Below, piece after piece: positions 8,764 through 19,218 of a DNA stretch of 61,611 nt (its first letter is position 1; each line of letters opens with the position of its first letter). The stretch covers positions 1-61,611 of the forward strand of contig NZ_QEKH01000032.1 of the NCBI RefSeq assembly GCF_003096415.1. The letters are read 5' to 3'. Origin of the DNA: Victivallis vadensis (GTDB taxonomy: Bacteria > Verrucomicrobiota > Lentisphaeria > Victivallales > Victivallaceae). Below the pieces are notes generated by a model. It made no database searches and was not told the DNA's origin. It worked only from the letters and a program-made list of their open reading frames with translations. The position numbers and the translations under genes were made by a program.

Positions 8764-11700
8764 TTATTCATAGAAATACGGGTCGTCCAGCCCGTCCAGC
8801 TTCCACTCGATCCACTTCAGGTCGGGCAGCGACAGGCGCAGGAGCTTCCCGCGGAATTCCGCGGGTATTTCCAATTCGGTCCGCCGGAAGGAATTGCCGT
8901 TCGTCTCCGGCTGTTCGGCTTCAAGGATATGGATTTCCCGGACGACCGGCTCTCCTTCCGGCGTTTCCAGACTGACCGCCAGCGGTTCGCCGGAACGGGA
9001 GTTGCGCGCGTTTTTCCACCGCCAATCCACCGCCAGTCGCCCGGATTCCGGCGCGCGGATCGTAAAGACCAGCGGCACCATCACCGTGGTGCGCGTCCCG
9101 AACCAGCGGTCGGCACGGATGCGGTAAGGATTCGGGCTGCCGACGCCGCCCCAGCAGTCATTGTGAAACGTCATCCGGGCAAGGACCGGTTCTCCGCCCG
9201 GAGCCGGCACCGTGATCCGGCGGTGTTCGGCGACGTCGTTGGCGTAAAGCGTCTGACCGGCCAGCTTCCGGCCGGCCCGGTCCGTGACCACCACGGAGAG
9301 CCGGTCGTCGGTGCGCTTGAACTGCCAGTAGCGGAAGCTGCGGATCCGGTAAAGATCCAGCACCGCCATCCCGTCCGGCCCCGGCGTCAGCTCCAGCTCA
9401 AACGGCCGGTCGCCTCCGATCTGCATCCGGCCGGCCAGCCGGTTCAGGTCGCCGTAGCGTTCCGGCATGGCCGGCTTCTCCCGCAGGCCGAACTGCCGCA
9501 TCGCCGCCAGATAAGGCAAAGCCCATGCCAGCGAATTGTCGCGCGAACTCCCGGCCAGCAGATGCCATAGCAGCGGATCGCCGTCGCCCCGGTTCAAATA
9601 GGTCAGATATCCCGGATCGCCGCTGCACCGCGCCATCATCGCCCCCGCGAAAAGCATCATCGCGGCCCGCCCCTCGTTGGCGCTTCCCGACCGGGTCGGC
9701 CGCGCAGTGCGGTCCGGAGGCATCGGCGCCGTTTCTTTGCTGTTGATCCGGCGGAATTCCGCGGCTTCGCGGTCCAGCCGTTCAAGATACCGTGTATCTC
9801 CGGTGACTTCGTACAATTTGGCGAGCGCCTCATGGGCAATACCGCCGTAGTAGCTGTCTGCGTCGGAAGCGCCGCCCCAGCCGTACTGGCGTTCAAACGC
9901 GGCGCGCAGCTGCGGATCGCCGGAAAGTTCGTAAAGTTCGGCCAGATGGAAAATCATCCGGTGCCGTTCCCGCCCCGCCTTGTACCGGATCGCCGACTTC
10001 TGGACCAGCACCGCGGCGCTGGAGAGCGCGCTTTCCAGCGAACGGCGGTCGCCGGTCAACAGATAGTGCCAGACCACGCCGGTGATCCAGAAGTGGCCGG
10101 TGTGGAAATTATAGGTCAGGTTGCTCCAGGAGTTGTGCGGATGAACCGCCGTGGCTCCGCGCCGGATATGGCACTGGTCGATATCGCGCATGTGGCGGCT
10201 GTGGCTCTCCGCCAGCGCGAAATCCCGCGGATCGCCGGAAGACAAATAGCGGGTCCAGAGGTTCCGCACACTGGAGGTTTCATGGTTGCGGTAGAAGTTG
10301 CGCGTACCGAAATCGCCGTAATCCGCGAAGCCGAACATTCCGGTCACGGCGGCGTGATTGCGGGCCGCATCGAACACCCGGTCGATCATCGCGGCGGAAC
10401 GCGGGAAGGCCGCCGCCTCTTCCCGGGTCAGAAAGTCCCCGAATACTCCGCTTTTACGAATCCAGTCGGCGGCAGGCTGCAGCAGCGGCCGGCGGGCCGG
10501 AGGCAGCGCGCCGCCATCCGGCGCGTACCAGCTCCGCATCGTGCCGGAGAGTCCGGCGGCGACATCCAGCGGATTCACTCCCGTCTCCGGCCACAGCATC
10601 AGCTTCACCGCGCCCGGCTCAAAGCCGAAACCGCGCGGCGACTGCTCGTAGAGTTCGTCGATCCGCAAACGGGCCTTGCCGCTCCGGGCTTCGCCGGAGA
10701 GGCGGCGGCCGGGCAGTATGGCCTCACGCCCGTCCCGGCGGACCGCGACATCGGCGGTGAAGCGGCCAGTCCGGGCCAGCCGCTGCACGAATTCGGCGGG
10801 TGCGGCGCCGCTTTCACCGTCCAGTTGGTATCGGGCCCCTCCCGGCAACTGCAGGTAGATGGAACGCACCAGTCTGTAAAGCGGGTCTTTTTCGGTGAAG
10901 TTGTTTTCAAACGAGCAGTCGATCTCCAGATAGGGCTGACTCCGGAATGCGGTCAGCCGCAGTTCCCACGCCAGAAACGCGTCGCCGCGCAGGAATACGG
11001 TACAGCGTTCCGGCCCGTTCTCCTCAAGTTTCACCAGCGTCGCAGCGGAGCGATGGATTTTGCCGTCCGGCGTCTTCACCGCGAAGAAAGCATCGCCGTT
11101 CTCCAGAAAAGAGGGTTTGTCCGGGGTCAGCGTCAATTGCAGCGCCCCGGTGTCGATCCTGATCCGGCCCTCCCGCTCCTCCGCCAGCGGCCTGCGCTTC
11201 GCCGCCGGGACGATCCCCCGGCCGTAACGGAGGCGGAAAGGCCCGGCGTCCGCAGCCTGAAAATCCACCGCCAGCGCCAGGATGCTGCCGTCGCGCGGCC
11301 GGCGGGCCAGCACGGTGAACTGTGCCGGAACCGTTTTCCCGTTCCGGTCCAGCAGCTCCGCTTCGGACGCGTCGAAAAACTCTCCGGCCGGAAACGGCAC
11401 ACCGCCCCGCACCGGCACTGCTTGCGGAGGCGGCGGCGCAACCTTGAGAACCACCTCTCCCTGCCGGGTATTCGCAGAGATGCGCATTCCCGGATACTGC
11501 TCGAGTGAAACCGTCTCGGCGATTTTATAGTGATATTTCGAGCCGCGAACCGGCGAAAACGGGCGCGGTTCCGCAAAATCCTGCTCCAACTGCACCGCGT
11601 CGATCCAGATCGGTTCCGTGCCGGTGTTGCGAATTTCCGCCCGATAGAGGTCGAAGTCGACTGCGGACATCTTCCCGGCCAGAGGGCAGTGGACCGATCG

Positions 11701-12972
11701 CCGCTCCCAACTCGTTCCAACCGTCACGCTGCCGCGCACCACCGGAGCGGCTGCCGCGCCGTGGTGATCCATCACCATATTCTGAAGCAGCAGCTCCGCT
11801 TTCCCGGCGCGTTCGCCGCGCAGCCACGCCGAGAACACCGCGCCTTTGCCGCGCATATCATGTGCGAACCAACTGAAAAACCCGCCCGGTTCGATCCGCA
11901 GCGACCGTTTGCCGTGAAACGCATTGCCGTCGTACCGGAAGCCTTTTCCGGTGATTTCCGGCCGGTAATCACCCCACAGGTTAAAATTCACCGCCGGCTC
12001 CGTTCCCTCCTCGAAACTCGGGTCCGGCAACAGGTTGACGACTTCGGCGGCCCGGTCCAGCCCGCTCAGCGTGACCGACCGGATCGTCAGCGGCGCATCC
12101 GCGATCACCGCCAGCCCATCCCAGCTCGCCAGATCGTGAAACGGCCCGAACCGCTCCAACGGGATCACGGCCCGCCCGCCTCCGGTCTTATCGGCGGACG
12201 GCACCACCTCCACAGTACGGTTGCTTTTGCCGAAACTCAGGAACTCCACCCGGAAAGGAACCGCTTCCGCAACCTCCACTTTCAGTTCCGCCCGATCCGG
12301 CGTGGAACCGGCCAGCAGTACCGGCTTGCCGTCGGCCGGAGCCAGTACAACCCGTCCCGGCGAAGCGATCGCCAATCCCGTTTTGTCCAGCTCCGCCCGG
12401 ACACCTGGAGCGGCGTTCCAGCGCCAGAAAAGCGGATTGCGCTCCAAACGGATCAACCGGCCCGTCCCGGTATTCCAGGCCGCCTCCTCCCCGGCAGGTT
12501 CCAGCCGCACCTCCGCAAACAGGACCTCCGCCGTGCTGCCGTAACCGTTTGCACAGTCAAGCGAAGCACCGAATGCGGCGGCGTCCGGCGGTATGTCGGC
12601 GGTCACGCTGTACGGCATCCACTCCGTCGCGCCGCGCACCGGTATGCGCGCACTCCGGTAGACAGTCCTGCCGTCGCGCGCCTTCACATCCAGCGTCAAA
12701 CCGACCGAGTTCGCCCGCGACGCCGCCAACTGCCGGATCCGGGCGGAAAACACCACCCGCCTGCCCCGGTACGGCGTCAACTCCTTTCCCGTGAAACGAC
12801 GGTACAGCCGATTGTTCGACCTGCCGCCGGTATCGTCCTTCAGATGCAGCACGCCATTCCGAAACTCGTTGACCGCGAACGGCTCACCGCCCGGTTTCCA
12901 CAACTCCGTTTCCACCGCTGCCGCAATGATCGCAACAGCCGACAAAGCCGCACCAATCAGCGTTTTCATCAT
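8764..12972 (-). CDS. Secreted exo-rhamnogalacturonan-lyase-like protein (PcRGLX/YetA-like)
   Basis: Large exported protein of 1402 residues starting with a signal peptide ([19 protein letters not shown]). Residues ~20-480 form beta-rich carbohydrate-binding-like modules. Around 510-600 the pattern GVPFPAGEF...[13 protein letters not shown]...LALAVDFQ is characteristic of the N-terminal domain of PcRGLX/YetA-like lyases. The middle (~700-1150), with [14 protein letters not shown] and [17 protein letters not shown], fits an alpha/alpha-barrel catalytic core, and a beta domain follows. It probably cleaves pectin-type polymers, but substrate and activity are inferred from family resemblance only. 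Its ATG overlaps the stop of the pseudopilin gene (ATGATGA), implying coupled translation. Confidence 0.7.
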   Translation of the reverse strand: MMKTLIGAALSAVAIIAAAVETELWKPGGEPFAVNEFRNGVLHLKDDTGGRSNNRLYRRFTGKELTPYRGRRVVFSARIRQLAASRANSVGLTLDVKARDGRTVYRSARIPVRGATEWMPYSVTADIPPDAAAFGASLDCANGYGSTAEVLFAEVRLEPAGEEAAWNTGTGRLIRLERNPLFWRWNAAPGVRAELDKTGLAIASPGRVVLAPADGKPVLLAGSTPDRAELKVEVAEAVPFRVEFLSFGKSNRTVEVVPSADKTGGGRAVIPLERFGPFHDLASWDGLAVIADAPLTIRSVTLSGLDRAAEVVNLLPDPSFEEGTEPAVNFNLWGDYRPEITGKGFRYDGNAFHGKRSLRIEPGGFFSWFAHDMRGKGAVFSAWLRGERAGKAELLLQNMVMDHHGAAAAPVVRGSVTVGTSWERRSVHCPLAGKMSAVDFDLYRAEIRNTGTEPIWIDAVQLEQDFAEPRPFSPVRGSKYHYKIAETVSLEQYPGMRISANTRQGEVVLKVAPPPPQAVPVRGGVPFPAGEFFDASEAELLDRNGKTVPAQFTVLARRPRDGSILALAVDFQAADAGPFRLRYGRGIVPAAKRRPLAEEREGRIRIDTGALQLTLTPDKPSFLENGDAFFAVKTPDGKIHRSAATLVKLEENGPERCTVFLRGDAFLAWELRLTAFRSQPYLEIDCSFENNFTEKDPLYRLVRSIYLQLPGGARYQLDGESGAAPAEFVQRLARTGRFTADVAVRRDGREAILPGRRLSGEARSGKARLRIDELYEQSPRGFGFEPGAVKLMLWPETGVNPLDVAAGLSGTMRSWYAPDGGALPPARRPLLQPAADWIRKSGVFGDFLTREEAAAFPRSAAMIDRVFDAARNHAAVTGMFGFADYGDFGTRNFYRNHETSSVRNLWTRYLSSGDPRDFALAESHSRHMRDIDQCHIRRGATAVHPHNSWSNLTYNFHTGHFWITGVVWHYLLTGDRRSLESALSSAAVLVQKSAIRYKAGRERHRMIFHLAELYELSGDPQLRAAFERQYGWGGASDADSYYGGIAHEALAKLYEVTGDTRYLERLDREAAEFRRINSKETAPMPPDRTARPTRSGSANEGRAAMMLFAGAMMARCSGDPGYLTYLNRGDGDPLLWHLLAGSSRDNSLAWALPYLAAMRQFGLREKPAMPERYGDLNRLAGRMQIGGDRPFELELTPGPDGMAVLDLYRIRSFRYWQFKRTDDRLSVVVTDRAGRKLAGQTLYANDVAEHRRITVPAPGGEPVLARMTFHNDCWGGVGSPNPYRIRADRWFGTRTTVMVPLVFTIRAPESGRLAVDWRWKNARNSRSGEPLAVSLETPEGEPVVREIHILEAEQPETNGNSFRRTELEIPAEFRGKLLRLSLPDLKWIEWKLDGLDDPYFYE

Positions 12973-14120
12973 TCCAATCCCCAGAACAGTTTCACCCCTG
13001 CCGACGCCGCCGCCAGCTCCGCCACATTGCTTTTCGAGGCGACATGCCAGTCCAGAAACAGCACATTCACCGAATTTGCATGGCGCAATGCCCCGTACAG
13101 CAGATGGTTGCGCTGTTTGGCGACATTGGGGTCCATCCGGATCGGCGTTCCGTCATCCGGATTGCCTGCCGCCGTATCCGCCAGTACGCAGATCCGTGAG
13201 GGATGCGCCGTAAAGCTCTGCCGCTTGCCGCCGATCAGCGCATTCAGCCCATAACTTGATTTCACCATCGAAGTATCACCGGCATTCGCAAAAGGTTCCG
13301 GGTCGGAAGGACACTTCAGCAGCTTCGCCGCCATCGCCTTGTCGATCGTGCCGGCCAGAAACAGCTCTCCCCGGTTGGTTTTGGTCCATAAGCCCCCATT
13401 CGGCATATAGCGGATCAGACGGCCGTCATGGCTGTCCGCATAGAGCAGGATGAAGGTTCCCATCTGTTTCAGGTTGTTCCGGCAACCGGAGGTCTTCGCC
13501 GTTTCCCGCGCCCGGTTCAGCGCCGGCAGCAGCATCGCCGCCAGAATTGCGATAATGGCAATCACGACGAGCAGCTCAATAAGCGTGAATGGCCTTACGT
13601 GGCCCGATGCGGGAGGCGTATCCGCCGCCCCCCGCACCCCCTGCGTCCGGCAAGGTGCCGGTGCCGGGTACGGGACGGTCGACAGGCGGAGCAGCGGTCG
13701 CTCGGCGGAGGAAGAAGATTCACAATAACGTGAAGTTGTCTTCCCGCTTTTTTGCGGAAAAACAACTTCACGTTTTTGCTCCGACTTGCCGCTTGCAGAG
13801 CATTGGCGGAGGCGTGAGAGCTTGCAAGAAGTAAGGAAAATGTTGGAGAGATTTGGTACGGGGAGAGACGCGACGCAAGTCGCCGCTTTCTCTCCCCCGA
13901 ACCCCTCTCTTTTACGCAGAGCGGGAACGAGGGGCCGGGGGAGCAGAGCTCCCCGGCGGGATAAGTAGGAGGAACGCAGTGACGATGCACATCCCGTTAC
14001 TCGGCAGCGGCACCTTGCCGCCTCTCTTTTACGCAGTGCGGCATACGGGGATAGATTGTATATTTTACAAGTTGTGTTCACGAGCAGCTCAATCAGCGTA
14101 AAATTCCGATTCTTTCCCAT
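12969..14120 (-). CDS. DUF1559-type pseudopilin carrying an in-frame 513-bp insertion
   Basis: Prepilin-like protein whose leader occurs twice. The ATG at 14120 (ribosome site AGGGAGAGG) gives [14 protein letters not shown], then ~171 residues of low-complexity sequence translated from a hairpin-rich insertion, then a complete leader [20 protein letters not shown] and the normal pseudopilin body. The C-terminal motif is [15 protein letters not shown], the H-x9-DG-type signature with W for G. The frame stays open through the insertion. Translation could alternatively begin at a GTG at 13637 preceded by a G-rich ribosome site, giving 222 residues with a normal leader. Whether the long form is processed is unknown. 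Confidence 0.7.
   Translation of the reverse strand: MGKNRNFTLIELLVNTTCKIYNLSPYAALRKREAARCRCRVTGCASSLRSSYLSRRGALLPRPLVPALRKREGFGGEKAATCVASLPVPNLSNIFLTSCKLSRLRQCSASGKSEQKREVVFPQKSGKTTSRYCESSSSAERPLLRLSTVPYPAPAPCRTQGVRGAADTPPASGHVRPFTLIELLVVIAIIAILAAMLLPALNRARETAKTSGCRNNLKQMGTFILLYADSHDGRLIRYMPNGGLWTKTNRGELFLAGTIDKAMAAKLLKCPSDPEPFANAGDTSMVKSSYGLNALIGGKRQSFTAHPSRICVLADTAAGNPDDGTPIRMDPNVAKQRNHLLYGALRHANSVNVLFLDWHVASKSNVAELAAASAGVKLFWGLE
13568..14080. repeat. 513-bp hairpin-rich insertion flanked by 22-bp direct repeats
   Basis: Flanking copies of the sequence for FTLIELLV (13568-13589 and 14081-14102) differ at two positions. The insert holds a long inverted repeat (arms ACGTGAAGTTGT at about 13730 and its complement ending near 13771), CCGGCA-AGG-TGCCGG near 13652, and two copies of CTCTCTTTTACGCAG. 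It also shares a 22-bp word (14001-14022) with the mosaic at 43754-43969. It contains no transposase gene. Confidence 0.65.
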
Positions 14121-14160
14121 TGTCCTCTCCCTTTCACTCACTTATTCCATATATTCCGCA

Positions 14161-15243
14161 TCACAGGGAACCCCGCTTCAGCAGCCCGACCGGAAGCAGG
14201 AAATCCTTCCCCGGCGGAACCGCGCCGTTGATCTGATCGATCAGCAGTTCCACCGCCTTCTGGCCGAGCCGGTCGGAGTCGACTTTCACCGTGGTGATCT
14301 CCGGCTCGGTATAGCAGGAAAATCCCACTCCACCGAAACCGGCCACCGCAAAATCCTCCGGCGCGTGATAACCGTACCGTTTCAACACCTGCAGCGCTTT
14401 CGCCGCTCCGTAGTCGCAGGAACAGAAAATCGTCCCGCCGAAATGTTCCGGAGCCAGCCATGGGCGCAGCGTATCGTGGATCAACAGATAATGGTCGAGA
14501 TTCAGGAAATTGTCGGCGGTGATATTCTGCCCGTAATTCAGCCACTCCGCACGCACTCCAAACTCCTCCGCCGCCGCCCGGAATCCATCCGCGCGCCAGC
14601 GGTGCAGCGACTGCTGGTCGTGGTACAGGAAAGCCACCGGCCCTCCCCGCCTTACCGCCTCTCCGAGCAGCAGCCGGAAACCCTCTTTCGTATCCGGGGC
14701 GGCAACCGGCAGTCCGGTTTCGCCCGGGTGTCCGTCAACCACCACCAGATTCGGAGAAATCCGGCGGAAGAAATCAAGCTCTTCAAAGTGGTTCTGGAAA
14801 TAGCCGTCCACCAGCAGTCCGTCGAACTTCAATTTGCTGAACCGCTCCAGCGCCTCCTCCGCCGTGCGGATCACCCGGCTGAAAATCTGGAACTCCATCT
14901 CATGTTCTCGGGTCGCGCGCTCCGTCGAATAGATGATGTCGGTATAGTAATGGTCCGTCACATCGTAACGCATCGCCCGGGTATAATGATTGACCAGACA
15001 GAGCGCATTGTGCAGCACTCCGCCGCCGTTCCCCTTGACGAAAGTTCCCTTTCCCTGACGGCTGACCAGAATATTCTCCTCGATCATCAGCCGGATCGCC
15101 TTGCGCACCGAAGTCCGCGAAACCCCGAGCTTCTCGCAAAGCAGGTTTTCCGAATAGATCGCATCCCCGATCTTCAGCTCCCCCGAAGCGATGCTCTGTT
15201 TCAGGTATGCTGCAACCTGCTGGTAAATTTTATCGGCGCTCAT
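14161..15243 (-). CDS. GntR-type regulator with LacI-like ligand domain
   Basis: Transcription factor of 360 residues. A GntR winged helix at ~1-70 (KLGVSRTSVRKAIRLMIEENILVSRQGKGTFV) is followed by a periplasmic-binding-protein-like sensor domain of the LacI/GalR type (FSKLKFDGLLVDGYF, PEDFAVAGFGGVGFSCYTEPEITTVKVD). It probably senses a sugar and controls the adjacent pseudopilin/lyase genes. The frame is open to 15300, with ATGs at 15264 and 15243. The promoter at 15283-15311 would leave only ~11 leader bases before 15264, so I prefer 15243, which starts at the domain boundary. Confidence 0.85.
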   Translation of the reverse strand: MSADKIYQQVAAYLKQSIASGELKIGDAIYSENLLCEKLGVSRTSVRKAIRLMIEENILVSRQGKGTFVKGNGGGVLHNALCLVNHYTRAMRYDVTDHYYTDIIYSTERATREHEMEFQIFSRVIRTAEEALERFSKLKFDGLLVDGYFQNHFEELDFFRRISPNLVVVDGHPGETGLPVAAPDTKEGFRLLLGEAVRRGGPVAFLYHDQQSLHRWRADGFRAAAEEFGVRAEWLNYGQNITADNFLNLDHYLLIHDTLRPWLAPEHFGGTIFCSCDYGAAKALQVLKRYGYHAPEDFAVAGFGGVGFSCYTEPEITTVKVDSDRLGQKAVELLIDQINGAVPPGKDFLLPVGLLKRGSL

Positions 15244-15282
15244 ACACTTGTATCTTTCATCCATAATATTTTCGATACATAT

Positions 15283-15311
15283 ATTATGAATCAAAGCCAA
15301 TGTAAAAACAA
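15283..15311 (-). promoter_or_regulatory. Sigma-70 promoter of the GntR/LacI-type regulator
   Basis: On the minus strand, TTGTTT, 17-base spacer, CATAAT. The same CATAAT -10 hexamer appears before the genes at 44031-45410 and 46734. Confidence 0.55.
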
Positions 15312-15385
15312 GTATAAAAGCAAATTTTTTTCGAAAATATCGGAAAAACGATTGTACGAAGCCCCCCTCTTCACCTGAAAGGAAT

Positions 15386-16909
15386 TCAAAGCGGCGGCAG
15401 CGACAGGTAGATTTTCCGGTCCCGGTATGTAAAACCGCAAACGGTCCGGTAGCCGGGAAACGGCGACGGATTTTCCGTTATCACCACCGGCTGATAACTG
15501 CGCACGAAATTACCGGCCCAACCCGGATAATCCGGGTACACCTGATATCCCCAGTTCACGAACATCGGGTGAAAATTCGGCTGTTCCGGGAAGAAACGGC
15601 AATACAGCGCATCCTGGGTCAGATTCAGCCACGGCCGCTCCCGCAGCCGCTCCGGCACTGCTCTGCAATCGGCGGCAAACCGCTGGAAAAGTCTTCCTTC
15701 GGAAGCATTCACCCTCAAGCCGCTGAAACCGGGCGCCTCCACCGCCCTCTGATCGATACGGCTGAAATTCAGAACGGCGCTCCCGATCCTCCATCCCGCG
15801 GCGGCCGCCGGCCAGGCCAGCAGCACGATCAGCCCGGCAATCCGCAGGTTGCGCCCTCTCCGGCTGCGCCACCACTGTTCCGCGACAAAAGCCAGTGCCC
15901 CGAACATCGGAATCGCTCCCCAATAACAATGCCGCAGGCACGGAACCGGATAATACTGGTGCCATGAAGCCAGCCCGACCAGCAAAGCGGCGCAGAACGG
16001 CAACTGCCACTCCCCGCTCCGCCGCCGCCACAGCCGCCACACCATCCATCCGAAACAGCCCAGCGCCGCCAGCGGAAACAGCAAAAATACGGAGTCGGCC
16101 GGGAAAAGGCAGCTCAGCAGGTCCGTGATCCGGTCTCCTCCCGCGTCCTGACTGAAACGGGCCGTATTGACCCAGCACTGCCGCCAGTAGTCCCGCCATG
16201 CACCGAATACGGTCAGGTACAATGCCAGAAACGCCGGGAACACCAGCACGCCGCCGCTCCATATGCCGAACCGGTACAGCGCCTCCCGGAACTTCAGCCG
16301 CCGGGTCCACACCTCCAATCCGAGCGTCAGGATGCCGGCCGGCACCATCACAATACCGCACGGCTGCCGGAATCCGAAAGCGATTCCCGCCGCCACACCG
16401 CAGCCGAACAACAGCCGCAGGCCGCCGCCTTCCAGATAACGAACCATCAGCGTTCCGCCCAGCAACATGAAGTAGAGCGCGTAAACCGAAGACCATGACA
16501 ACATGATCCAGACGTAGAACGGAGCCAGCCCGAGAAACAGTCCGAATGTCAGCCAGCGGAACGGCTCCGACAGGAACCGGCACCACAGCCGGTCCAGTTC
16601 CATCGCCGACAACGCGTAAAACAGCACGGTCAACAACCGCAGCACTATAATCTCAGCCCCGAAAAACCAGACCGCGGCCCCCTGCAGCAGCGACGTCAGC
16701 AACCCGTATTGGTTGAAAGAATCCCGGAAGACCACCCGGCCGGCCGCAACATCCATCGCCGACTTCAACATCAGTCCGTCATGATGCGGGTCCACTCCCC
16801 ACGGAACAAAGCAGAGGAACAGCCCGCAGGCGGCAAACAGCACCCAGCGGTGGGAGGAAAGCCAGCCGCAGGCCTGCACACCCGCTCCGACAGCAGTTGC
16901 ATTCTCCAT
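15386..16909 (-). CDS. Polytopic membrane glycosyltransferase-like protein (GT39/ArnT type)
   Basis: The 507-residue protein has about ten hydrophobic segments. Near residues 38-75 an acidic loop (WGVDPHHDGLMLKSAMD, then GRVVFRDSFNQYG) resembles the first periplasmic loop of GT-C polyprenyl-phosphate-sugar transferases (PMT/ArnT-like). The soluble C-terminus ends YRDRKIYLSLPPL. The donor and acceptor cannot be inferred. Its start codon overlaps the stop of the MurQ-like gene, so the two are probably co-transcribed. Alternative: a membrane protein of the same fold without transferase activity. Confidence 0.6.
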   Translation of the reverse strand: MENATAVGAGVQACGWLSSHRWVLFAACGLFLCFVPWGVDPHHDGLMLKSAMDVAAGRVVFRDSFNQYGLLTSLLQGAAVWFFGAEIIVLRLLTVLFYALSAMELDRLWCRFLSEPFRWLTFGLFLGLAPFYVWIMLSWSSVYALYFMLLGGTLMVRYLEGGGLRLLFGCGVAAGIAFGFRQPCGIVMVPAGILTLGLEVWTRRLKFREALYRFGIWSGGVLVFPAFLALYLTVFGAWRDYWRQCWVNTARFSQDAGGDRITDLLSCLFPADSVFLLFPLAALGCFGWMVWRLWRRRSGEWQLPFCAALLVGLASWHQYYPVPCLRHCYWGAIPMFGALAFVAEQWWRSRRGRNLRIAGLIVLLAWPAAAAGWRIGSAVLNFSRIDQRAVEAPGFSGLRVNASEGRLFQRFAADCRAVPERLRERPWLNLTQDALYCRFFPEQPNFHPMFVNWGYQVYPDYPGWAGNFVRSYQPVVITENPSPFPGYRTVCGFTYRDRKIYLSLPPL

Positions 16910-18603
16910 TATTTTTCTCCCGGCTGCCGCTTCAGATCGGCCAGCACCACCTGAACCGCCGAGGGCCGGGCCGCATCCGGCGGCAGCGCCGCGACCTCCT
17001 CCATCGCCTGAAAGACCCGTTCCGCGGCGTCGGCGTACTCAAGGCGGCCCAGTTCAGCGATCAGCCGGATCGCCCGGTCGATCAGCTTCTTGTTGCTGGT
17101 CGCCACAAAACTCATCCAGTTGCCTGAAACCCGCCCCAGCTTCACCATCGTGCCGGTCGAAATGGCGTTCAATGCCAGTTTGACCGCCAGATGCTCCAGG
17201 AGCCGCAGCGGCGTCGGCTCCGCCGCGCACGGGATCATGAAATCCCCCTCCCCGCCGCCGATCGTCAGCAGCCGGCAGCCGTCGAACCGTTGCCCGGCCT
17301 CCGCGATCCGCCGTTTCAAAGCCGGATTTCCGGCTTCCGGCCCGGCCAGGAAACCGACCGCAAACGACGGCGAACGCCGTGCCGGAACCTCCAGCACCTC
17401 GCGCCCCACCGGAAACGCGTAGAACGCCTCATCGCCGATCACCGGCGGCTTTGCACAGACCGATTCCGGCGCCCCCATCGCCCGGTAATCGTCAGGAGTC
17501 CAGTTCAGGCAGCGCGGCGCGCGGCGGAAAATCCGCGCCCATACCTCCGGCGTCGACAACGCCGGATCGGCCACCCGCGCCCACGGCGCCGGAGAAATCC
17601 GGTCATCCGCCCGGATGAATCCCGGCAGCATGAAAGTCGGGGAGCGCTCCGTGGTGTCCGTGAAGATATCCAGCGCATAATCGTTCGCGAAATAGGTCAC
17701 GCCGCCGCCTTTCGCGTAAAGCTCCGCCTCAAAATCGATGTAGCGGGCCAGTTCGGCAAGCGCCTCCGGCGCAGTCAGCTGATCCAGCACCGCTTCAAAT
17801 CCGGCGGTGAAATCCGCCGGAGTTTTCCCGGAACGGCGGCACAGCAGAATCTCCAGCGCCGCCCCGGCGATCAGCATCTCCGAGGTGGTCGCCTGCATCC
17901 GGGTCGAACCGGCCAGCGCCATCGGCCCGCAGAAGAGGTCCAGCACCGTCACGCGCGGGTCCCGGATCGCATTGCGCGACCGTTCCAGTTTCTCCGCCAG
18001 CAGTCCGGCAGGGTTGTTGAACAGCAGAAAACATTCCGCCCCCCGTTCCGCCGCCTCCGCCAGCGTCCCCAGCACGGAGCTGGTCTCGCCGCCCTCCGTG
18101 ATCGCGATGAAGCAATCCTTCGGTCCGACTCCGAGATCGCGGCACTGGCGGCGCCCGAAGCTCGCAAAATCCTCAAAGAACTCCACCGATTTCACCAGCG
18201 CATAATCGCCGCCGGTCATGATGCTCGCCGCGCGGTCGGCCAGCTCCGGCAGGCCGGCTTCGATGCAGCCGTTCCGCCACATGCTCTCCAGCAGGATCGC
18301 GAGCCGCCCGGTCGCGCCGCAACCGGAAAAGACCAGCCGCCCGCCCCGCTCCAGCGCCCGCTCCCCGGCCTCGGCCAGTCTGCGGAACTCTCCGCCCGCC
18401 AGAACCCGTTTCGCCATCTCTGCAACGTCCCGGTCCGGCTTCAGCAGCGTTTCCACCCCGGCCCGGCTCGAACGCCGGAAATCCGTCTCCAGCGTCGCCG
18501 TCAACGGATTCGACTGCTCCGTGGGCAGGAAGCCCAGATGAAAGGGCTTTTCGTTCTCAATGAAATTCCGTGCGCTGTTTTTCGCCTTCTCCCCAACCAC
18601 CAT
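16909..18603 (-). CDS. MurQ/GKRP-like tandem SIS-domain protein
   Basis: Sugar-phosphate-binding protein of 564 residues. The N-terminal SIS unit shows MurQ signatures LPTEQSNPLT, FSGCGATGRLAILLESMWRNG and AGSTRMQATT. The C-terminus has ALNAISTGTMVKLGRVSGNWM and the helical tail seen in MurQ. Bacterial MurQ (N-acetylmuramate-6-phosphate etherase) is about 300 residues. The extra ~250 residues between these parts suggest a second SIS domain, as in eukaryotic glucokinase regulatory protein. It could be an etherase or a sugar-phosphate-responsive regulator. It lies downstream of ybaK and overlaps the following membrane protein gene. Confidence 0.75.
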   Translation of the reverse strand: MVVGEKAKNSARNFIENEKPFHLGFLPTEQSNPLTATLETDFRRSSRAGVETLLKPDRDVAEMAKRVLAGGEFRRLAEAGERALERGGRLVFSGCGATGRLAILLESMWRNGCIEAGLPELADRAASIMTGGDYALVKSVEFFEDFASFGRRQCRDLGVGPKDCFIAITEGGETSSVLGTLAEAAERGAECFLLFNNPAGLLAEKLERSRNAIRDPRVTVLDLFCGPMALAGSTRMQATTSEMLIAGAALEILLCRRSGKTPADFTAGFEAVLDQLTAPEALAELARYIDFEAELYAKGGGVTYFANDYALDIFTDTTERSPTFMLPGFIRADDRISPAPWARVADPALSTPEVWARIFRRAPRCLNWTPDDYRAMGAPESVCAKPPVIGDEAFYAFPVGREVLEVPARRSPSFAVGFLAGPEAGNPALKRRIAEAGQRFDGCRLLTIGGGEGDFMIPCAAEPTPLRLLEHLAVKLALNAISTGTMVKLGRVSGNWMSFVATSNKKLIDRAIRLIAELGRLEYADAAERVFQAMEEVAALPPDAARPSAVQVVLADLKRQPGEK

Positions 18604-18651
18604 GATCCGCCATCCTTAAAACTGTAATATTTGATTGAAACCGCTCTCCGG

Positions 18652-19143
18652 TCAGGAGTCACGCCGGACGATTCCGGCAAAGCTGCACCGGATCAGCTTC
18701 TCAAGATCCGCCGGAGCCACCTCCACCTGAAAACCGATGCGCCCGGCGCTGAAAATGATCGTCCGCTGTTCCAGCGCGGAACGGTCCACGACCGTGCGGA
18801 ACTGCTTCTTCATCCCGATCGGCGAGCAGCCGCCCCGGATATAGCCGGTGACCTTGTTGATTTCCGCGACATGGATCATCTCGACCGACTTCTCGCCGAC
18901 CGCGTGCGCCGCCGCCTTCAGGTCAAGTTCGCACGCCACCGGAATCACGAAAACAAAGAAATCCCGGCCCGCGCCCCGCGTCACCAGCGTCTTGAACACC
19001 CGCTCCGGCGGCTGGTTCATCGAAGCCGCAACCGTCAGGCCGTCCACCGCCTCGCCTTCCCGGTGTTCATAGGTGTAATGGGAATAGGGGATTTTCGCCT
19101 GATCGAGAATCCGCATCACATTGGTCTTGTCGTTTTTCGCCAT
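18652..19143 (-). CDS. ybaK: Cys-tRNA(Pro)/Cys-tRNA(Cys) deacylase
   Basis: YbaK/EbsC-family trans-editing protein of 163 residues that hydrolyses mischarged Cys-tRNA(Pro). Visible family motifs are KTLVTRG, the conserved-lysine region around DLKAAAHAVG, and GYIRGGCSPIGMKK. The ribosome site GAGGTGAG precedes the ATG. It lies just downstream of the dapA terminator, so expression needs readthrough or a promoter within that 75-base gap. Confidence 0.93.
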   Translation of the reverse strand: MAKNDKTNVMRILDQAKIPYSHYTYEHREGEAVDGLTVAASMNQPPERVFKTLVTRGAGRDFFVFVIPVACELDLKAAAHAVGEKSVEMIHVAEINKVTGYIRGGCSPIGMKKQFRTVVDRSALEQRTIIFSAGRIGFQVEVAPADLEKLIRCSFAGIVRRDS

Positions 19144-19153
19144 CGTCTCACCT

Positions 19154-19197
19154 CAAAAAAATACAGGATATTCCCGCCGGAGCGAAAATACCCTGTT
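19154..19197 (-). terminator. Rho-independent terminator of dapA
   Basis: On the minus strand a stem of ACAGG(G)TATT...AATA(T)CCTGT with a GC-rich inner part is followed by ATTTTTTT. It separates dapA from ybaK. Confidence 0.85.
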
Positions 19198-19218
19198 CAA
19201 CTGCATTCCTTCAGCGGA

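Noticed and set aside
9832-13254. Long plus-strand frames opposite the lyase-like gene
   Set aside because: Shadows of the exported protein and pseudopilin; Arg/Pro-rich with no recognisable domain.
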